From the NCBI GenBank assembly GCA_050290245.1, contig JBNKHH010000020.1, positions 15,645 through 79,644 on the forward strand: DNA of 64,000 nucleotides, given 5' to 3'. The stretch comes from JBNKHH01 sp050290245 (GTDB lineage Bacteria > Pseudomonadota > Alphaproteobacteria > Rhodobacterales > Rhodobacteraceae). The notes under the pieces were generated by a model, which was not told where the DNA came from, ran no database searches, and saw nothing but the letters and a program-made list of their open reading frames with translations. The position numbers and the translations under genes are program-made. How positions within the stretch are numbered: position 1 is the first letter of the stretch; each line of letters starts with the position of its first letter. Positions 1 to 7,528 of this stretch are shown piece after piece.

Positions 1-2
1 TC

Positions 3-173
3 GAACTTGAAGAGTTCCGGCGCGAGCACCGCGATCTTGATGCGGCCATCCACGCGTTGGAGGCGACGGGTGGCGATCCGTTCACCATCCGGCGGTTCAA
101 AAAGCAGAAACTGGCGCTGAAAGACAAGATCGCCTCGCTGGAAGACCGGATTACCCCTGACATCATCGCCTGA
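3..173 (+). CDS. YdcH/DUF465-like small protein (3' end only)
   Basis: Only the 3' end is in the window; the frame is open from the first bases to a TGA at 171-173 and gives 56 residues. The visible part has the charged helical pattern of the short YdcH (DUF465) proteins: EFRREHRDLDAAI, then a G-G-D turn, then RRFKKQKLALKDKI and a final LEDRI. The function of this family is unsettled; members are about 60-80 residues and probably form a helical hairpin. Only the first 10-20 residues should be missing. It lies 60 bp upstream of purE on the same strand. Family assignment rests on pattern recognition. Confidence 0.7.
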   Translation, partial: ELEEFRREHRDLDAAIHALEATGGDPFTIRRFKKQKLALKDKIASLEDRITPDIIA

Positions 174-233
174 GCGATTGCGGCCCGCGGGAACGGGGGG
201 TAGGGTCGCGCGCGTCGTTCAAAGGAAGGGTTC

Positions 234-719
234 ATGACAGCACGTGTCGGTATCATCATGGGCAGCCAGTCAGACTGGCCCACTCTGAAACCCGCAGCCA
301 ATATCCTGGACGAGTTGGGCGTGGCGCATGAGGTCAAGATCGTCTCGGCGCACCGGACGCCGGATCGTCTGTGGGACTATGGCAGGACGGCAGTCGCGCG
401 CGGCCTTCAGGTCATCATCGCGGGCGCTGGTGGCGCGGCGCATCTGCCGGGCATGATGGCGTCAAAGACCCGCGTGCCGGTTCTGGGCGTGCCGGTGCAG
501 ACACGCGCGCTGAACGGGGTCGACAGCCTTTATTCCATCCTGCAGATGCCGCGCGGCTTTCCCGTCGGCACCATGGCCATCGGCGAAGCCGGGGCGATGA
601 ACGCGGGGCTGATGGCGGCCGGTATCCTGGCGTTGAACGATCCGGAACTGGCAAAGCGGCTGGACGACTGGCGCGCGGCGCTCTCGGCCTCGATCCCCGA
701 GGAGCCGGTCGATGAGTGA
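234..719 (+). CDS. purE: N5-carboxyaminoimidazole ribonucleotide mutase PurE
   Basis: Converts N5-CAIR to CAIR in de novo purine synthesis in the cytoplasm, using the product of PurK. The 161-residue length is normal for class I PurE. Visible motifs are GSQSDW at residues 10-15, SAHRTP at 38-43 with the catalytic His40, and [10 protein letters not shown] at 64-73. The ATG follows an AAAGGAAGGG ribosome-binding site. The last codons overlap the purK start by 8 bp, so the two should be translationally coupled. Confidence 0.97.
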   Translation: MTARVGIIMGSQSDWPTLKPAANILDELGVAHEVKIVSAHRTPDRLWDYGRTAVARGLQVIIAGAGGAAHLPGMMASKTRVPVLGVPVQTRALNGVDSLYSILQMPRGFPVGTMAIGEAGAMNAGLMAAGILALNDPELAKRLDDWRAALSASIPEEPVDE

Positions 720-1809
720 GGTGCTGAAGCCGGGCCAGACCATCGGTATTCTGGGCGGCGGGCAGTTGGGCCGGATGCTGGCCATGGCGGCGGCACGGCT
801 GGGGCTTCACGTCCACATCTATGAGCCGGGGGCGACCCCTCCGGCGGGCGAGGTGGCGGCCAAGACCTACACGGCCGGGTATGATGATGTCGATGCACTG
901 GAGGAATTCGCCAGAAGCGTCGACGTGGTCACCTATGAGTTCGAAAACGTGCCCGCCGAGGCGCTGGACAGGATCGAGGCGCTTGTGCCGTTTCGCCCGA
1001 ACCGCAGGGCGTTGGCGGTCAGCCAGGATCGGCTGGACGAAAAAACCTTCCTGACCGAGATCGGCCTGTCGGTCGCCCCCTATGCCACGGTGAACGCAGG
1101 CACACCCGATGCGGCGGGCGAACTGGCGCTGGCCATGGCGACGGTGGGGACGCCCTCGATTTTGAAGACCCGCCGCCTGGGCTATGACGGCAAGGGGCAG
1201 GCGCGGATCAACGGGAAAGAGGATGCGCCTGCGGCGCTGGCGGCCATGGGCGGTGCGGAATCGATCCTGGAGGGCTTTGTCACCTTCCGCCGCGAGATCA
1301 GCGTGATCGCGGCGCGCGGCGCCGACGATGTCATTGCCTGTTTCGAGCCGGGCGAGAACGTCCACAAGCACGGGATCCTGGATACCACAACGGTACCTGC
1401 GAACATCGACGAGGCCACGCGCGAACGCGCCTTCGGCATCGCAGGGACGATCCTTGCGGCGCTGGACTATGTCGGTGTTTTGGGGGTCGAATTGTTCGAT
1501 ACCGAAGACGGGCTGATCGTCAACGAAATCGCGCCGCGTGTCCACAACTCGGGCCACTGGACCGAGGCGGGAGCCGTCATCGACCAGTTCGAACAGCACA
1601 TCCGCGCCGTCGCGGGTTGGCCGTTGGTTGACCCGGTGCGCCATTCGGATGTGGTGATGACCAATCTGATTGGTAATGATCTGGACCAGGTGCCCGAAAT
1701 CGCGGGCGAAATGGGAGCGCGTCTGCACCTTTACGGCAAGGCGGAGGCCAGGCCGGGCCGCAAGATGGGCCATGTCACGCGGGTGACCGGTCCGGCCCGC
1801 GACCGGTGA
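712..1809 (+). CDS. purK: N5-carboxyaminoimidazole ribonucleotide synthase PurK
   Basis: ATP-grasp enzyme making N5-CAIR from AIR, bicarbonate and ATP, the step before PurE. The 365-residue protein starts with a pre-ATP-grasp Rossmann-like domain containing GGGQLGRM near residues 15-22. YDGKGQ and FRREISV in the ATP-grasp core, then [13 protein letters not shown] and the TNLIG segment near the C-terminus, are typical of PurK. It overlaps purE by 8 bp upstream and the NUDIX gene by 4 bp downstream, so all three form one operon. Confidence 0.97.
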   Translation: MSEVLKPGQTIGILGGGQLGRMLAMAAARLGLHVHIYEPGATPPAGEVAAKTYTAGYDDVDALEEFARSVDVVTYEFENVPAEALDRIEALVPFRPNRRALAVSQDRLDEKTFLTEIGLSVAPYATVNAGTPDAAGELALAMATVGTPSILKTRRLGYDGKGQARINGKEDAPAALAAMGGAESILEGFVTFRREISVIAARGADDVIACFEPGENVHKHGILDTTTVPANIDEATRERAFGIAGTILAALDYVGVLGVELFDTEDGLIVNEIAPRVHNSGHWTEAGAVIDQFEQHIRAVAGWPLVDPVRHSDVVMTNLIGNDLDQVPEIAGEMGARLHLYGKAEARPGRKMGHVTRVTGPARDR

Positions 1810-2270
1810 GCTTTTACGACGATGTCACACCCCGGCTTTCGGTTCGCGGGTTGATCATGCGGAACGACCGGCTGTTGCTGGTGAATGCCTGGCCCGGAGG
1901 GCAAAGCGATCTGTTGTGCCCGCCCGGCGGCGGCGTTGAGCGCGGCGCGTCGCTGCCCGACAACCTGATCCGCGAAGTGCACGAGGAAACCGGCCTGACC
2001 GTAGACGTTGGCCCCGTGGTCATGGTGAACGAATTCCATGATCCCAGCGTGACCTATCACCAGGTCGATATCTACTTCCGCTGCAGGCTGGTTGCGGGTG
2101 ATCCCGACGGCGATTGGACCGACCCCGAGGGCGTCGTGACTGAGCGCCACTGGCTGACACGCGAAGAGTTGCAGGCGCGCCGGTTCAAGCCCGACAGCCT
2201 TCCGCGCGTGGTCTGGGAGGGCGGGGCGCTTGAGGCCTATTACGACCCGCTGGAACTGGTGCTGCGCTAG
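1806..2270 (+). CDS. NUDIX hydrolase
   Basis: A 154-residue NUDIX-fold protein; the family hydrolyses nucleoside diphosphates linked to another moiety. The substrate cannot be read from the sequence. The Nudix box spans about residues 42-64 with the metal-binding REVHEE core (56-61) followed by TGL intact. The upstream conserved Glu of the box (usual pattern GESL) is Ala48 here (GASL), which may affect activity or simply mark a subfamily. Translation probably starts at the GTG that overlaps the purK stop (GTGA), so it is coupled to purK. It ends tail-to-tail with the next gene, the two stop codons sharing the bases CTAG. Confidence 0.88.
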   Translation: MSFYDDVTPRLSVRGLIMRNDRLLLVNAWPGGQSDLLCPPGGGVERGASLPDNLIREVHEETGLTVDVGPVVMVNEFHDPSVTYHQVDIYFRCRLVAGDPDGDWTDPEGVVTERHWLTREELQARRFKPDSLPRVVWEGGALEAYYDPLELVLR

Positions 2271-3106
2271 GGTTTCTTCCTGCCGCTGATCACGCCAAAG
2301 GCCACCCCGCCCAGGACCACGGCGCTGGCGAGCAATAGCCGGGTCTCGGGGACTTCGGCGAGGAACAGGGTCCCGCCCAGAATGGCGATAACCGGGGCCG
2401 TCAGTTGCGCCAAAGCCGCCACCGAGGCGTCGAGTTTTGGCAAGACCCAGTACCAGAGCGCATAGCCGAGCCCCGAGGTGACAGCGCCCGATGTGACGGC
2501 GAGAGCCGCGCCCGATGCAGTCATCCCGTCGGGCAGGGCAAACCAGACCAAAAGCGCCAGCGGTGCAGCACAGATGAAATTCCCAGCCGTTTCTCCCAAG
2601 GGGTTTGTCGCGCCGCGACCCGCCAGAGAATAGACGCCCCAACCAAAGGCCGCCGACGCCATCAGACCTGCCGCGCCAAGCGGAGGTGCAGTCACCTCGC
2701 CCGGCCACAAGAGCCAGGCCAATCCGGCAAAGGCCACGGCCGACCCGACCCATCGAGCCGGGGCGGGGCGCTCGCCCAGGAAAAGCGCGCCGATGAACAT
2801 GGTGATCTGTACGCCTCCGAACAGGATCAGGGCGCCCGCGCCTGCGTCCAGAACGACGTAGGCGAATGAAAACCCCAGCATGTAAAGCGCCAGGCTGAGC
2901 GATCCGATGACCCGCTTGCGGGCCGTCAATTTTGGAAACCCGCTTTGCCAGAGCGCCAGTCCCGCAAGGCAGACGGCACCCGAGAGCAGCCGCAACAGAG
3001 CGAATGCCGCCGGTCCGGCTTCTCCGCCCGCCAGAGCCGCCCGATTCAATACCGAGTTCGAGGCAAAGGCTACCATGGTCAGGGCCGTGAGAATGAACAG
3101 CCGCAC
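2267..3106 (-). CDS. EamA/DMT-family transporter
   Basis: Inner-membrane protein of about 279 residues made of two repeated five-helix EamA halves, as in drug/metabolite exporters of the RhaT/YdcZ superfamily. Hydrophobic segments run throughout, for example LFILTALTMVAF at the N-terminus and LLLASAVVLGGVAFGV at the C-terminus. Substrate unknown. A longer frame exists upstream, but I chose the GTG at 3106 because it lies 5 bp after the stop of the upstream dehydrogenase gene and begins directly with the first membrane helix; a TTG at 3109 is the alternative. The pair looks co-transcribed. Confidence 0.85.
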   Translation of the reverse strand: MRLFILTALTMVAFASNSVLNRAALAGGEAGPAAFALLRLLSGAVCLAGLALWQSGFPKLTARKRVIGSLSLALYMLGFSFAYVVLDAGAGALILFGGVQITMFIGALFLGERPAPARWVGSAVAFAGLAWLLWPGEVTAPPLGAAGLMASAAFGWGVYSLAGRGATNPLGETAGNFICAAPLALLVWFALPDGMTASGAALAVTSGAVTSGLGYALWYWVLPKLDASVAALAQLTAPVIAILGGTLFLAEVPETRLLLASAVVLGGVAFGVISGRKKP

Positions 3107-3110
3107 CAAC

Positions 3111-3971
3111 TCAGTCGTCCAGCAGGAAGCGCACGACGGCGGCCACGTCCTGACCACCCAGACCCGCCGCCTGGCCCTGGTCGAAGAACCGCGCCATCTG
3201 CCTCATCGCGGGCAGATCGACGCCGTGACGGTCGGCCTCGGAGAGGAAGACACCCGCATCCTTCACCGCTCCGTCGATGGAAAACCCGACCGTGTCGTCC
3301 TTGCCCAGCATGGCAGCGACGCGGGATTTGAACATCGGTGCGGTCCCCGGGCTTTTTTCAAGGAAATCCACCATCGGTTCGGTTGCCAGCCCCATGGCTT
3401 GACCCAGCCGCATGGCGTCCAGCGCCGCGGCAAAGGACCCGGCCAGTGCCACGTTGTTCACGATCTTGGCGGCGATCCCGTCGCCCAGAGTACCGATGTG
3501 GGCAACGCGGTTGGACAACCGGTCGGCGACGGCGCGAAAGCGCGCCACTTCGGCCGCGCCACCGCCGATGAACAGGCCCATCGTGCCCGCCGCCACCATT
3601 TCGGGACCTCCCGAGATCGGCGCGTCGATCAGGGTGCCGCCCGCCGCCGCTATCGCGCCGTCATGCGCCCGGACCACATCCGGAGAAACGGTCGAGGTTT
3701 CGACGACCAGCTTGCCCGAAAGGTCCAAATCCGCGAGGTTGGTCAGAACCGTGCTTACCGCGGTGTCGTCGAAAAGGGACAGCATCAAAAGGTCCGAGGC
3801 TTGTGCCACCTCCGCCAAGCTCGGCACCAGGTGGTATCCAGAAGCTTCTGCATGGCCTGCATCTCCGCCAGAACGGGTCCAGCCTGTCACCTCAAACCCC
3901 TCCGCCACGGCCTTGGCAGCAAGGGCTGACCCCATCCGGCCCAATCCGACGATCCCGATCCGTTCGTTCAT
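3111..3971 (-). CDS. NAD(P)-dependent beta-hydroxyacid dehydrogenase (3-HIBADH family)
   Basis: A 286-residue member of the 3-hydroxyisobutyrate dehydrogenase/glyoxylate reductase family. The N-terminal Rossmann fold has GLGRMG at residues 9-14, the substrate loop DAPISGG is at about 117-123, and the catalytic lysine is K169 in the GIAAKIVNN helix. It probably oxidises or reduces a small beta-hydroxy acid; the specific substrate is not readable. It is the first gene of a two-gene unit with the EamA transporter and is divergent from pdxJ, with a 68-bp shared upstream region. Confidence 0.88.
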   Translation of the reverse strand: MNERIGIVGLGRMGSALAAKAVAEGFEVTGWTRSGGDAGHAEASGYHLVPSLAEVAQASDLLMLSLFDDTAVSTVLTNLADLDLSGKLVVETSTVSPDVVRAHDGAIAAAGGTLIDAPISGGPEMVAAGTMGLFIGGGAAEVARFRAVADRLSNRVAHIGTLGDGIAAKIVNNVALAGSFAAALDAMRLGQAMGLATEPMVDFLEKSPGTAPMFKSRVAAMLGKDDTVGFSIDGAVKDAGVFLSEADRHGVDLPAMRQMARFFDQGQAAGLGGQDVAAVVRFLLDD

Positions 3972-4039
3972 CCCGATCCCCCATGGACAGCCGCATTCCC
4001 GCCCCCTAACGTGCCCGCCGAATAATCCGGAGCGGTAAA

Positions 4040-4786
4040 ATGAGCGAACACCTGAGGCTTGGCGTCAACATTGACCATGTTGCGACCGTGCGCAATGCAC
4101 GGGGCGGAGATTATCCCGATCCCGTCCGCGCCGCCAAACTGGCCGAAGAGGCTGGGGCCGATGGGATCACGGCCCACCTGCGCGAAGACCGCCGCCACAT
4201 CACCGATCGGGACATCGAAGGCCTGGCCGCGACCCTGAGCGTGCCGCTGAATTTCGAGATGGCCGCCACCGATGAGATGCAGGCGATCGCCCTGCGTCAT
4301 CGCCCGCACGCGGTCTGCATCGTGCCGGAGCGGCGGGAGGAACGCACCACCGAGGGCGGGCTCGAGGTTGCGCAGGACGAAAACCGCCTGGCCCATTTTA
4401 TCGCGCCGCTGGCCGACGCCGGTTGCCGGGTGTCGATCTTCATCGCCGCCGACCAGCGCCAGATCGAAGCCGCCCACCGGATCGGCGCGGCAGTGGTTGA
4501 GCTGCACACCGGCGCCTATTGCGACGCCCATGCCGAGGGCCGGTTCGACGATCGCGACGCCGAACTGGCGCGCCTGCGCGACATGGCGACATTTGCCCAC
4601 GGTCTCGGACTCGAGGTCCACGCAGGCCACGGGCTGACCTATGACACGGTGATGCCCGTCGCTGCCTTTCCCGAGGTGCGCGAGCTGAACATCGGGCACT
4701 TTATCATCGGCGAGGCAATCTTCCGGGGTCTCGAACCCTCGATTTGCGAAATGCGGCGTCTGATGGACGCGGCACGGGAAGGATGA
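4040..4786 (+). CDS. pdxJ: Pyridoxine 5'-phosphate synthase PdxJ
   Basis: Condenses 1-deoxy-D-xylulose 5-phosphate with 3-amino-1-hydroxyacetone 1-phosphate to make pyridoxine 5'-phosphate, the last ring-forming step of DXP-dependent vitamin B6 synthesis. The 248-residue length is standard. Family hallmarks are [17 protein letters not shown] at residues 6-22, [28 protein letters not shown] and the C-terminal [12 protein letters not shown] phosphate-binding segment. A GGAG motif lies just before the ATG. It is followed by stem-loops rather than another gene and is probably monocistronic. Confidence 0.96.
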   Translation: MSEHLRLGVNIDHVATVRNARGGDYPDPVRAAKLAEEAGADGITAHLREDRRHITDRDIEGLAATLSVPLNFEMAATDEMQAIALRHRPHAVCIVPERREERTTEGGLEVAQDENRLAHFIAPLADAGCRVSIFIAADQRQIEAAHRIGAAVVELHTGAYCDAHAEGRFDDRDAELARLRDMATFAHGLGLEVHAGHGLTYDTVMPVAAFPEVRELNIGHFIIGEAIFRGLEPSICEMRRLMDAAREG

Positions 4787-4798
4787 GTATCGCTGTCA

Positions 4799-4829
4799 GG
4801 GGGCTCTGCCCCCGCCGCCCTTCGGGCGG
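4799..4829 (+). repeat. GC-rich double stem-loop after pdxJ
   Basis: Two adjacent hairpins directly after the pdxJ stop: GGGGG (4799-4803) with CCCCC (4809-4813), then CCGCCC with GGGCGG spanning 4815-4829. Such hairpin elements recur at 3' ends of genes in Rhodobacteraceae genomes; that is general knowledge, as only one copy is clear here. It may act in 3' end formation or mRNA stability. Confidence 0.55.
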
Positions 4830-4832
4830 ATC

Positions 4833-5002
4833 CCCCGGGATATTTCAGGGCCAATGATAATGTTTTGGTAACCATGCTGCCCGTATCCCCGTCTTGCGGT
4901 ACAGGCTGGGAAGCCGATGACCGCGGCCGGTGAAAACCGATCGGTCCGCCGCGGGTTCGGGGCGGACCGTTTCTTTTCATTGGCCTGAAAATATCCTCGG
5001 GG
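4833..5002. repeat. Imperfect long inverted repeat in the pdxJ-metY intergenic region
   Basis: The left arm at 4833-4856 (CCCCGGGATATTTCAGGGCC and on) is matched in reverse complement by 4978-5002, with small indels and two or three mismatches. The arms enclose about 120 bp that hold another hairpin (4942-4969). It could be a degenerate palindromic repeat element or a miniature element; no transposase gene is present. Confidence 0.5.
4942..4969 (+). terminator. Probable intrinsic terminator between pdxJ and metY
   Basis: Perfect 9-bp stem CGGTCCGCC/GGCGGACCG with a GC-rich loop, followed on the plus strand by TTTCTTTTC. It fits termination of pdxJ transcripts reading rightward. Confidence 0.6.
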
Positions 5003-5005
5003 AGC

Positions 5006-5026
5006 GCGAGGGGTGAAACCCCTCGC
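5006..5026 (-). terminator. Stem-loop at the 3' end of metY
   Basis: GCGAGGGGT and ACCCCTCGC pair around a GAA loop, 17 bp downstream of the metY stop. No clear T-run follows on the minus strand, so it is either a weak terminator or a 3'-end stabilising hairpin. Confidence 0.45.
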
Positions 5027-5042
5027 CACCGGCACGTCCGGG

Positions 5043-6332
5043 TCAGGCCAGCGCTTTGGTCAGGGCCTGGTCGAGGTCGGCGATAATGTCGTCGACATCC
5101 TCGATCCCGATCGACACCCGCACCACGTTCGGCTGGGCGCCGGCGGCTTCGCGCTGCTCGTCGGTCAGCTGGCGGTGCGTGGTCGAGGCCGAGTGGATAA
5201 TCAGCGAGCGCGCGTCGCCAAGGTTGGCAACATGGCTGAACAGTTCGAGCGAGTCGACCAGTTTAACGCAGGCGTCATATCCGCCCTTGACCGCGAAGGT
5301 GAAGAGCGCACCCGCGCCGCGTGGGCAGATGCGCTTGGCGCGCTCGGCATAGGGCGACGAGTCGAGGCCCGCGTAGGTCACGCTTTCGATGCGATCGTCG
5401 GCTTCGAGCCAGTTCGCGACCTTTTCGGCGTTGGCGACGTGTTTCTGCATCCGCAGCGACAGGGTCTCGATGCCCATCAACGTGTAATGCGCCCCTTGCG
5501 GGTTCATCGTCATGCCGAGGTCGCGAAGGCCAACGGCGATCGAGTGGAAGGTGAACGCCATGGGGCCAAGCGCGCCATGGAAGTTCAGCCCGTGATAGGC
5601 CGGTTCGGGCTCGGAGAGCGACGGGAACTTGCCCGAGGCCGACCAGTCGAAGTTGCCCGAGTCGACCACCGCACCGCCGGTGACCGTTCCGTTGCCGGTC
5701 AGGTACTTGGTGGTCGAATGCACCACAAGCGTGGCGCCGTGTTCGATCGGGCGGCAGAGGTAGGGCGAGGCCGAGGTGTTGTCGACGATCAGGGGCAGGC
5801 CCAGTTCGTCGGCCAGCTTACCGATGGCGTCGAGGTCGGTGACGTATCCGCCGGGGTTGGCGATGGATTCGCAGAAGATGGCGCGGGTGTTTTCATCGAC
5901 CGCCGCACGGATGGCGTCGAGGTCGTCGAAATCGACCAGCCGGCCTTCCCAGCCAAAGCGTCTGATCGTCTGCGTCAGCTGCGTGTAGGTGCCGCCGTAA
6001 AGCCGCGTCGAGGCGACCACGTTGCAACCGGGCATCATCAGGGGAAACAGCGCCATGATCTGGGCCGCGTGGCCGGACGAGCAGCAGATGCCGCCGACGC
6101 CGCCTTCAAGCGCCACGATCCGCTCGGCCAGAGCCGATACGGTCGGGTTGGTCAGGCGCGAATAGATGTAGCCGACTTCTTCCAGGTTGAAGAGCCGTGC
6201 TGCATGGGCCGAGTCCTGAAAGACATAGGCCGTGGTTTGGTAGATCGGGATCTGACGCGCACCGGTTGCCGGATCGGGGTTGGCGCCCGCGTGTATCTGA
6301 AGTGTGTCAAAGCCCTGTTGACGGTCGGCCAT
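5043..6332 (-). CDS. metY: O-acetylhomoserine aminocarboxypropyltransferase (sulfhydrylase)
   Basis: PLP enzyme of the Cys/Met metabolism family that forms homocysteine directly from O-acetylhomoserine and sulfide. The 429 residues are the usual MetY length, longer than cystathionine gamma-synthase. Motifs: IPIYQTTAYVF near 28-38, YSRLTNPT at 57-64, SSGHAAQ near 85-91, and the PLP lysine K209 in HSTTKYLTGNGT. O-succinylhomoserine sulfhydrylase (MetZ) is the close alternative, but the long insertions favour MetY. It is transcribed alone from a 150-bp GC-rich leader region that shows hairpins. Confidence 0.92.
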   Translation of the reverse strand: MADRQQGFDTLQIHAGANPDPATGARQIPIYQTTAYVFQDSAHAARLFNLEEVGYIYSRLTNPTVSALAERIVALEGGVGGICCSSGHAAQIMALFPLMMPGCNVVASTRLYGGTYTQLTQTIRRFGWEGRLVDFDDLDAIRAAVDENTRAIFCESIANPGGYVTDLDAIGKLADELGLPLIVDNTSASPYLCRPIEHGATLVVHSTTKYLTGNGTVTGGAVVDSGNFDWSASGKFPSLSEPEPAYHGLNFHGALGPMAFTFHSIAVGLRDLGMTMNPQGAHYTLMGIETLSLRMQKHVANAEKVANWLEADDRIESVTYAGLDSSPYAERAKRICPRGAGALFTFAVKGGYDACVKLVDSLELFSHVANLGDARSLIIHSASTTHRQLTDEQREAAGAQPNVVRVSIGIEDVDDIIADLDQALTKALA

Positions 6333-6367
6333 GAGCTGTCCTCTCTTCTTTCAAGATGTTGTTTATG

Positions 6368-6384
6368 CCGGGAAATTCTCCCGG
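6368..6384 (-). promoter_or_regulatory. Hairpin in the metY 5' leader
   Basis: CCGGGA/TCCCGG with a five-base loop, about 36 bp upstream of the metY start codon on the minus strand. Further upstream (about 6398-6450) GCCCC/GGGGC and CCGCC/GGCGG pairings are also possible. I could not match the leader to a SAM-II, SAM-V or other known riboswitch core. Confidence 0.3.
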
Positions 6385-6484
6385 ACCAAATCCTCCCATT
6401 GCCCCGGTTCCGAAACCGCCGCGCGGGCGGACGGGTGGGGCCACGCGGAGACTTGTGACGGGTTCGGCGTCCCAAATCAAGAGG

Positions 6485-7474
6485 TTAGCGCATCCACAGC
6501 CCTGCGCGCTTGATCCGGTTGCGGATAGGTTTTTCCGTCGCGGGCATCTGCGAGCGGTCAAATAGGTTGCGCACCCGCGCGCCCCGGTTCTGGAAAATCA
6601 TCCGCTTGAACGGCTCATATTCCTTCAGCGCTTTCTTGATCCAGTTTGGCTGCACGATGTCGTCCAGCCGGGTCAGGATCGCGTCGCTGGCCCCGGCAAA
6701 GAGAAGCGGCATCGCGCGCCAATGCAGGGTCACGTCACCATCCAACCCGTCCAGCTCGGGACCGGGCCGTCCTCCGCCCAGCCGGGCGATGGCCAGCGGC
6801 AGTGCAATCTGGTCCAGCCAGGGGTACAGGGCCTGGCTCGCCAGTTCCGGCAACGGGTCGTCGCGCACCGAGGTCATGATACGGATCATCTCGCTCGCGA
6901 ATGTCTGCGGGCAGCGGTAAAAGAACCAGCCCGCGTTGAAATACATGTAACGGCGCCAATGCTCTTCCGGTTCGCTGAGGTCCAGCGTCGGCTCGAAAGG
7001 GATGGCGAAGCGGTCGTAAATCGCTTGCCAGATGCCCGTATAGCCCGGTCCGTAGAGCGGTGGTGAGGGCCAGGTGTTTTCGCGCGACATCGAGGCCGAC
7101 GGGCGGTCGAAATCGAAGGCGACGCGGTGGAGGTCGCCGAGGACAAGTGTATCGCTGTCAAAGAATACGAAGGGGCGGCCGCGAGGCAGTGTCGCCAGCG
7201 CCTCGACCTTGTTTCCGTTGGGATACTCGGCGCCAAAATACTGGGAGTCGAACGGGTGGATTACGGCCCCAAGCCGGTCGAGTGCGGCGCGTGCGTTTTC
7301 GCTGTCGATCCGTGGGTCCTCGGGCCAGAGGGGGCCGGGCTGCGGCTCGGCCACGATCAGGCGGCCCTGGAACCCGGGGCTTGAGTGGCGCAGAGAGGCC
7401 GCGAACAGCACGGCTTCATAGGTCAGCCGACCCGCCTGCGCAATGATGACAATGTCGAAATCACCCGCCGGCAT
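6485..7474 (-). CDS. Glycosyltransferase-like protein of the exopolysaccharide operon
   Basis: A 329-residue soluble protein with a GT-A like start (DIVIIAQAGRLTYEA) and the metal/nucleotide-sugar motif FFDSDTLVLG, DSD at 106-108. The order of elements resembles GT8-like galactosyl/glucosyltransferases, but I cannot assign a donor or acceptor. It begins 54 bp after the stop of the PilZ-GT2 synthase gene on the same strand and so probably belongs to the same operon, suggesting a part in modifying or priming the same polymer. Its C-terminus is rich in Arg/Lys. Confidence 0.7.
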   Translation of the reverse strand: MPAGDFDIVIIAQAGRLTYEAVLFAASLRHSSPGFQGRLIVAEPQPGPLWPEDPRIDSENARAALDRLGAVIHPFDSQYFGAEYPNGNKVEALATLPRGRPFVFFDSDTLVLGDLHRVAFDFDRPSASMSRENTWPSPPLYGPGYTGIWQAIYDRFAIPFEPTLDLSEPEEHWRRYMYFNAGWFFYRCPQTFASEMIRIMTSVRDDPLPELASQALYPWLDQIALPLAIARLGGGRPGPELDGLDGDVTLHWRAMPLLFAGASDAILTRLDDIVQPNWIKKALKEYEPFKRMIFQNRGARVRNLFDRSQMPATEKPIRNRIKRAGLWMR

Positions 7475-7528
7475 TGCGTCGGTGTCCTGCCCAGTTTCCC
7501 CGCGCGCAGTCTGCCGCCGATTGGCGAG

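Noticed and set aside
415..1773. Long open frame (452 codons) on the minus strand opposite purE/purK
   Set aside because: It mirrors purK codons in a GC-rich genome; the product is Arg/His-rich with no family resemblance, while the plus-strand genes are unambiguous.
5013..6458. 481-codon plus-strand frame opposite metY
   Set aside because: Antisense shadow of metY; composition is Gly/Val/Arg repeats without domains.
6333..6484. SAM-II or SAM-V riboswitch upstream of metY
   Set aside because: The conserved pseudoknot core sequences of these riboswitches are not present; only generic hairpins are seen.
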